Positions 12,101 through 21,100 of a DNA stretch of 64,000 bases are shown here, piece after piece (the first letter of the stretch is position 1; every line of letters begins with the position of its first letter). Source of the DNA: Apricaphanius iberus (taxonomy: Eukaryota; Chordata; Actinopteri; Cyprinodontiformes; Aphaniidae); the NCBI GenBank assembly GCA_028564705.1, contig JAPXFQ010000256.1, positions 1,364,001 to 1,428,000 of the forward strand. The letters are read 5' to 3'. The translations under genes were made by a program, and so were the position numbers. The notes beneath the pieces are model-generated. The model saw only the letters and a list, made by a program, of their open reading frames with translations, made no database searches and was not told the origin of the DNA.

Positions 12101-15100
12101 CCGTCCTATGCAGAGAGGTCGGTTTCCGTAAGGGTCACGCACTGCATAGATGACATCTTTGAACATGACCAGCAGAGAATAAGATGTGGGCGTCTCCGAC
12201 ATGAGGTTTTTAATTCTGTAATAAAAGAAATTGAAAATTCAGGCAGGGTAGTTAATAAGTACATCTAAGTACATCTGAAGACTTGAGCATCACCTTGCAA
12301 CCCAGTCAGGTGTGTCCAGCTCCTCCATTGGTGGAGTCAGCGCCAGCAGCTGGGTGATGAGCTCGCTGTCTGAGCCGGTGGATAGGCCGACTCCGTGGCG
12401 CATTACCTGCATGACAAAGTGACCACTCGTGTGACTTCGGCTACGTTCACACTAAAGGCAAATGCACTTCAAATTTGACCCTGTGCGACTCGTATCTGAT
12501 CACTTTAATGCAGTCTGAAAGGCACAAATCCGATTTTTTTTCAAATGCGACATAGGTCACTTGCATATGTGGTACTAAATCCAATCCATATCTGATGTTT
12601 TTTTGAAAGTAACTCCAGTCTGAACGGTCATGTTGCATTAAATCCCGTCCTGTATGTCACTGACACAGCGAGACCAATGTCCTACATACGGCTGTGTTGA
12701 AAAACAATTTAGTAAAAATCGATTCTGAATGAATCCTTAGAGAAAACCAAATCGAATTGATTCACATTTTCAAAAATCGATTTTTATTATTTTGGAATAG
12801 TTTGCCCTTTTTACAACTAAAATAGGAAGGTAAAGTCCAGACGGCCATTTTAAGTCTTGTGTCTGAAAGGGTAAATACAGTCTACCCCAGTGAACTGTTA
12901 CCCAGTGATGAGGCATATTGAACTACAGGCATATAATTAAGATAATAGCTCTAAAAAAAATTAGCAGTAGCATTGACCCATATTAAAATCGAACTGCATC
13001 TGATTGAATCAGATCGAATTGTGATAATCGATTCTAACTCTTAAAGTGACAGTGTGTAGTTTTTGCAGTACATCTTTGAAAATATCCATTAAAATATTAA
13101 GTAATAATATTACATAAAGCACATTAATTGCAAAATATTGGCGATATTGCAAAATATGACTTTAAAAATCAGTTTAAAAATACAGAGTCGGGGGTCCTCT
13201 TTTCAGGGGAAAGCCATATTAGACGCGATCTTTACTTCTACAAGAGCCCGGACGGACAAAGCGCACGGAACAAGCCCGCTATTAAAACAGATTTCCCTTC
13301 AAAATGCAAAAAAGTTTTGCCATAAATACATTTTTACCTCTTCGCTAGTTCCAAGCGATGAAAGAGAGACTGATGTGCTTGTCAAGTTGCTGCAAATAGA
13401 TAATTCTCAGGGAATTGAATGTTTGAAAACAGCACTAGTTGGACCTCTGTAGTTGAGTTTCTTACTCAAAGACATAGATACCACATGCTTGTGATAATTT
13501 AGGTATGCACTGCCCCCTACTGGCCGAAAATTACACACCGTGCCTTTAAGAATCGGAATTGAATCGATTCTTAAAATTTGAATCGATACCCAGCCCTAGT
13601 CCTGCAGCAGTCACCAACACTCGTTAAGATGATTTTGAACACGCTGCCCATGTTTATCTTGTAATTAAATCCAGACCCAACCTGACTCATTGATTTAAAA
13701 CCCGCAGCACAAGCCAAGACCCCGCTCAGTCAGAATACAGTAGCTACATCTACAGCTTGCTCTTGTCACTTTTTCGTTGTCCATCATTATGACTGACAGA
13801 CAGGGTCAAAACGTCCCATCATTATCCATTTTTATCTGTCCAATTTTAAAATAAAATCAACACATTCAATAACATTTAATTTGAATTCATTGTAGGCTAA
13901 TCAATATTCAATTGGAACAAGCAGAACAAAAAAAATCTCAATCTATCGCTCATCTACCAGAGAAATACGGTAATAAAATAAATATGAATATTTCACTTTA
14001 GATTTTCGGAACGCTGTTACAACTTTCTCCTGGTTCTGGACAAGAACTGCACACCTGCTAATGAACTGCTGCTCCACTGCAGACTGGATCCATAATTGGC
14101 GCTCCTTCTTGTGGATCCGCCCACAAAGGTTTGAACTTTGAGAGTATTTAAACTAGTTATTAATAAATGTGAGTAAATGTAAACTTATCTGAACAAAAGT
14201 GTATAAAGTTAGGGGGCTTTACAGCCTGACAACAAATATAATTGTAAAAAAATAAAGATGACTACTTTGCGGATTTCGCCTGTTGTGGGTTATTTTTTGG
14301 GCAGGTATGCTGCTGAACATGATCGATAGATTTGCTAAGGCAAAACCCCTCCTAAATATATTTTTTTTATTGAGGACTTCGGCTCGAATGTTTCCACACC
14401 CAAAGTAACGTTATGTGTAACGGTTCACATTTACCGAGACCTGAATGTCGGCTGACACACAGTTTACCTGTTTAAGCCCTAGCTGCAGTAGCCAGTGAGG
14501 AACGGAGGACGAAGAGGCGGAGCTGAGCCAGCACAGAAGAGGAGGAATGGAGGGTTCACGGATATTCCGTTCGGTAGACTCGTTATTCTCTGTTTTTACA
14601 CAATGATTAACTGAAACTGCTTTAAAAAGCTGATGCATCGTATTTTAAGACATGTCTTAAAATACTAAATGTGCACATGTGGTAACATGCCCATGTATGG
14701 GCATGTTACCACATGTGCACATTTAGCACAGAGCTCGCATGTCCGCAGCTTTTAGCGTCGTTTAGAGGGGCGAGTCGTACCAGCGTACTCAGATGTCAAA
14801 TTGTGACATTGCTACGCAAAATACGTACAGGTTTCCAGGTGTCAGTCCGACTGAAATCAGAAATGGATATTTCAGCATTACCGTAGTCTGACTGGAGTCG
14901 TACCGAACCGGAGTTGGAGAAATTGGACTAAAGCACCAATATAATGTGATTAAAAATCAAATTTCTCTGCCACCAACCCCCCAATATAGCGGCTAAGACA
15001 GACATAAGAATGTGCACACCCTGCTCTTACTCAGTCTGCTTCATTCTTGCCAGCATCCGTTTACTTTCGGTGTGTCGAATAATTCGATCCCCGACATGTA

Positions 15101-18100
15101 AATGGACACAACGCTCACTCTGGCTAAGCTATTAGTCTGATTACTGCCAAAAGCTTGACTGAGATGTGCATGTAAATGTAGAGACTGGCAACTGTTTGTG
15201 ATTTGTTAGTAGACTGTAAGTCCCCCTCCCTTTTGAGAAATGAAGGGGAAATGTTCGTGTTATTAACCTAGTACAGTGTGTGTGTGATTTCTCCCTCTGC
15301 ACAGAAACAGCCAAGGACTGTAAAGCATCTATTTTGGGATAAGCAATCTGGTTTTGGAACCAGAGGTCATCAGGCAATCAGCCTGGGGTCTAAAGGATCT
15401 GGTCAGTAAGGGGCTCATCTCACTGTGCTGCAGGACAGAGAAATTCCTGAGATCTTTTGGCCCCATTGTATGGAACGCCCAAATGTTCAAAATTAAATAA
15501 ATAAAACATTATGAAATAAATATCAACATGAATTAAAATTAAATATTTAATGTGACAATGAAATAGTCAAAAAAGGAATCCTGTTAAAATGCAATGCCCA
15601 ATATTAATATATTTTAATTTTAGAATATATATCAGTATTATTTTATATATATTTAATTAAATATTTATTCCACTGCCATTTTTTCATACTATAATTTATT
15701 TTGAGTTTTTTTATTTAATATAATCAGTTTTTATTAAAAAATCTCTTTTTTTATATAACAAAGTTAGCTTTTATTTCATAATAGGGTTTTTTCATAATGG
15801 TGTATTTATTTCAAAATGCCATTTAACATAATGCCTTAGTCAGCCAATCAGAATTAGCTGTTGGGACCTGGATGCTGATTGGTTGGTGCTTAAACATGAT
15901 GTTCCTGCAGGAGGAAAATGGCGAAGACCGGCTAAAGTCGTTTAATACTGTTATTGAATTTAATACCTTTAGGATTTTATGTATGGCTTTATAATTCTTA
16001 TAATACTGGCAGAATATTTGATCACCTTTGTAATGGGGATGTCTAATCCAAACAGCCGGTTTTGCTCTAGTGTTCTAGGTGTAAAGCTGCTCAGGGCGCC
16101 ATGCCCATGATTAGACTGGGGAAAGAGACTCAGGTCGGCTTTTTGGTACGATCATTAAAACATTTCAGAAATAACACAGAACACTTTTAAATGATCTCCC
16201 TTTAACTGACTGTAGCTAACAACCAACCAGGGCTTCCTCTACCGTCTCCTAGTTGTGCTGGACAAAACAGAAAAGATAATAGCATAAATCCGGTGCTACT
16301 GTCAGACAGCTGAGAGCTGAACCTGGGATCATTTCAGATTATATCATCCAGACGAATCAAGATGGGTCTCTGAAACGGTTCAGGATAAGTTATTCCTCTC
16401 AATATGACCTGTTAGAGCAACCAGAGCTGAACAAAGTTCCTGCAGCTCCGACCCTTTACTTAGCATGCTGCTAGTTGCTCACAGAGCCACAACGACTATC
16501 CAGGAAGACTAATCTTAGTTCCAGCCAATCAGCGTCCAGGTCTCAACCGCTGATTGTGATTGGCTGACGGACGACTTCAGCTCTTAAATGGCTTTTTGAA
16601 ATAAATACCATTATGAAAAACCTCATTATGAAATAAAACCTGACTTTAGGAAAAAGAGAGATTGGAATAAAAACTGATGGAATTAAATAAAAATGTCTTG
16701 AAATAATTTATATTATTATGAAGTAAATTGCAGTGAAATAAATATTTAATCAAATTTATATATATTATATAAATGTATAATCTAAAATAAAAAATTAAAA
16801 ATATTTCAAAAAATGGGCGTTGCATTTGAAATGATTTCAGTTTTTAATAATTTCATTGTCACATTGTATTTTTATTCAATTTTTATTCATGCTGATATTT
16901 ATTTCATAATGTTGTATTCATTTATCTAATTATGAACACTTTGGCGTTCCATACCATTGCAGTTAGAATATACGATACGTTGCATAAAGCAGTCCGTTTC
17001 TTTTAAGACTACAATATTGCAGTTTTTTTCCTGTTATCTGTTTTATTTTACTCCAGACTACTGGACACCTGCATTTGCTTTAGGGGATAAATAAAGCCTA
17101 TAACATATAACCTGTTTATTATTTTTAATATTACATTCTGATTTTTTTTTCTGAAATATGGCATTACTTTTACACCAGATGTAACAGGACATGCACCTTT
17201 CATCAAGTTCAGCTTTCATCTCATCAGTCCACATAGATTTTCCCAGAAGTCTTTGGGATTATCAGGAGGTTTTCTGGTAAAATGAAGATGAACCTTAAGC
17301 TTTTTTTCCCCCCAGTGATGGAAACTCTGGCATTCAGACCATCCTTGGCCAGTCTCTTTTTTATAGTGGAGTCATGACCTCTGACCTTAACTGAGGCCTG
17401 AAGTTCTTTGGCTGTTGTTGTGGGGTCTTCTGATTACCTCTTGGATGAGATGTCGCTGCATTTTTGGGCCAATTTTGGTCAGCCAGCCGCTCCTGGGAAG
17501 GTTCACCACTGTTCCTTCTTGGTGGATAACAGCTCTCACTGTGGTTCACTGGAGTCCCAAAGCTTTAGAAATGTCTTCAAAACCTTTTCCAGGCTCATAG
17601 ATCGTAGCTACTTTCTTGACTTTTGGTCTACTTCACCTTTTCAGCCAGGTCTTATTCAAGGGATTTCTCGATTGGAAACAGGTATGGCAGAAATCAGACC
17701 TGAGAATTTTAACGCGAGTGTGATGAGCCACTGTTAAGCTTTAACAGGGAAATTACCGTCACACAGGGGCATGTAGGTTGGGATTTTTTTTCTCACTTAC
17801 TGAACACTGTTAGTTAAAACCTGTATTTTCGGTATACTTGTGTTGCCTTTCACTAATAGATTTGCATTTGTTTCATGTTTTAAAACTTTTAAGTTTGATG
17901 AAGATGGGGGGAAAGAAAAGTGAGCAAGGGGGCAAACATTTTTCAGATCACTCTATAATTGTAACTAATGAACACAACTTTTTATGGAATTTTAAAATAT
18001 TACCAGCCTGCATAAAAAAGAAAAAAAAGAAAAGGCACACTGTCCGCAGCATCCTCACCTTTTTCCGCAAGGCACGGGAGTTGACAAGCTCGCCATTGTG

Positions 18101-21100
18101 CGCCACGGCGATCCTGCCGTGCAGCGTATCGACCACAAAGGGCTGGCAGTTCTGCAGCTCGGAGAAGCCGGTCGTTGAATAGCGCGTGTGACAGATGCCG
18201 AGGTTAGCGTAGCGCAGCTTGAGCAGAGCCTCTGGTGGGAAAGCCATGCTCACTAATCCCATGCCCTGAGAAATGCCAAGAGGGATAATTGTTTGCACAA
18301 ATTGAAAAGCAATAGGCGCCAAGCCAGCTTGACGTTATGTGTGGTGAAATCAGAGCGTGAAAAAAGGTCTCGAAGCAAACCAGGGGAGGCCTGATGAAAC
18401 TGGGTGGAGTGCTGGTTTGATGCATGTGTGAACTACACCAGTGAATCACCTTGTGGCTTGTGTATGTAGGTGGGCTGGCTCCATTACTTGTGACAATCCC
18501 CGCACTTTCCTGACCTCTGAGGAAAAAAAGACAAAAGGAAGATTGTCAATCATCATGATAAAAGGTTTGAGGGAGCTGTTCAGGTCTGATAATGCGCCTT
18601 GAGGCAGTTTAAACCGGTTTGATTTAAACAATGTAGAGAGAAAAAAGGAACCAGAGCTGGGGGGGGAGACAAAACAAAAGGGCTTCTCAGATATGGGGCT
18701 GCCATTTATAGAGAGTCGCCTTGCTGCAGTTTCAGTCCATTTACCAAGCTGCTTCTCGGATTACACCAGACCCCGCCCCCTCTGCACAGAGCTTAAGCCA
18801 GTGGTGAGGCAGCTTTTCAGCGTGGAGGCGTTGCTTTCAGGCTTAACCGGCTGGTTGCCAAGGGAACCGGGCAGCAGAGGCAGAAGGGGGCCGAGGAAAA
18901 CGAAAACGTTTCCAGGTCAGCTCAAACATGGAGAGAGGAGCAGAGAGACAAAGAGGGGAAGACGGGGAGGCGGTGGAGGAGAGAGGCTCGATGGAGAGGC
19001 CGTGGGGGGAGGCGGAGGTGCTGGCCCTTGTCTCAGTGCGGGAAGAGGTTGGAGCTCAGCACGGAGCAGAGAGCAGGGCCACGTTCGAGTTGATTTCAGA
19101 GCGGCTGAGGCGGCTCAGCGTCGTGCGCAGCTGGAGGGAGTGTCAGGCTAAGAGCAGGAGTCTGGCACTTCAGAGCAGGAGGGTTGATGCAGCAGCAGCA
19201 GCTAGCTATGCCCCAGGACTGGATGGAAGGCTGGTGGAGGCCATCTACCCTTCCTCAGTCTCAGTGCCAATGAATGAAGGTAAATCTGGGTTTCAAACAA
19301 ACTTTACCACTGCCTAAAAAAAAAAAAAATTTTTTTTAAAAACAACAAGCATTGTTTAAAAACTTTTTCTTCTTCTTCTGGTTGCTCTAAAAACAGATCT
19401 ACTTTCCCAAAGTTTAGAAAAAGATAAAAGTGTCTGTATGTCTGCAGGAATAAAGCCCCGAATGCACCCCACTCTTCCTCTCACACCAAACGGGGCCGAA
19501 GAAGGCGGGCGCCACTGGACGGACGACGAGGTGCGGGCGCTGCTGTGCGTCTGGGCCGACCAGAGCGTCCGAGAGCGCCTGAAGAGCACGCTGCGCAACA
19601 AGAGCATCTTCCAGGAGATGGCCCGCCAGATGCAGAGGAAGTTCGGGGTGGCGCGCAACTGGAAACAGTGTCGGACCAAATACAAGAATCTGAAATACGA
19701 CTACAAGACAGCTAAAAGCGCCCACGCCGCCGCGGGTGGCAGCACGGGAGGCCCTGGGAGGTACATGAAGTTTTTTGAGGAAGTGGAGGCCATCTTGCTC
19801 AACGAGGGACTGGAAAACGGGACAGAGGAGATGCAGAAGAGGCTGTACAACGGGGAGACGACAGTGGGGCAGCTGCAGACGCCGCTGGGCAACACCAGGT
19901 CCATGACGGCGTCAGACAACGAGATCATCATTGAAATCGAAGACGGTAGGCCTTCCTGATGAAGCACACACCATACGATCACGATTCAAGGGAATTCATT
20001 TTGCTCTTCGTCGTTTTCAGATGACAACAGTGACGATTATGATTTTGATGGAGACACAGAAGCACAATGGAGAGGCACAGGTATGTGAACTCTACACAGA
20101 TGGGCATCTCATAAAGCAGGACTTTTTCAGTTCTGAATAAATATGGAGAGAGAAAAACATATGGAAAAAATTATTACTATTTCCCGACTTCTTTCTCCTT
20201 CGCTTTGTCCAAAAGTTTTATCCATCGGTCCATCCAACAACCATTCATCTATATTTGTCCAAAGTCCATTTCTCCATCCGTGTATGTGCAAAATTCAGTC
20301 ATCTGCTCATCTGGCTATTAATCTATCCATTTTTCTTCATTATGTATTCATATCTAAATCTGTTCATTGAACATCAATCCAATCTTCATCCATTTGTCTA
20401 TTCATTTCCCATCATCTATTAATCCATTAATGAAATGGATCCATCCCCCTCATCTTTTATTCATCCAACAACAACTTTACTTCTGTTTCCAGCTGAATCT
20501 CCTCTCTGTGGAAGAAAAAAGGATGATTGTAACAGTTCATCCACCCATAAACTAGCTATGTATTCATCTATCATCCAACCTTTTATCCATCAATTCAACC
20601 ATCTTTTCATCTATTCATCCATCCATTGTTTGCAGGTTCCATTTTCACAGCATTCCTCTGTATCCATATAAAATCAAAGGGAACTTTTGGATTAATACTT
20701 TGAAGTTGCATAAAAAGAATCCTGAATTTATGGATTTTTAACATAATGTTTAAAAACTCTGAATCAATAAGAGGAATTAACTTCTTTAATCTTCCTTACC
20801 ACAGAGGCCCATTTGACACAAGCAGACTCACCCAGCTCGGACCAGTTCCAAGTGGTCACAGTGTCGGACACGGGTCGGAACTGGAGCGACCAAGAGGTGC
20901 AAGCCCTCATCCAGGTGTGGTCCGACGAACGTGTAAGCAAGCAGCTGGAGAGCTCGACCAGAAAGAGGGACATCTTCGTCCAGATCTCCAACCAGCTCAT
21001 GCAGCAAGGCATTGAGCGGGACTGGAAACAGTGCCACACCAAGTACAAAAACCTCAAATACCTCTACCGGTCCCTGCAGAGGAGCAAGACGGAAAAAGCC

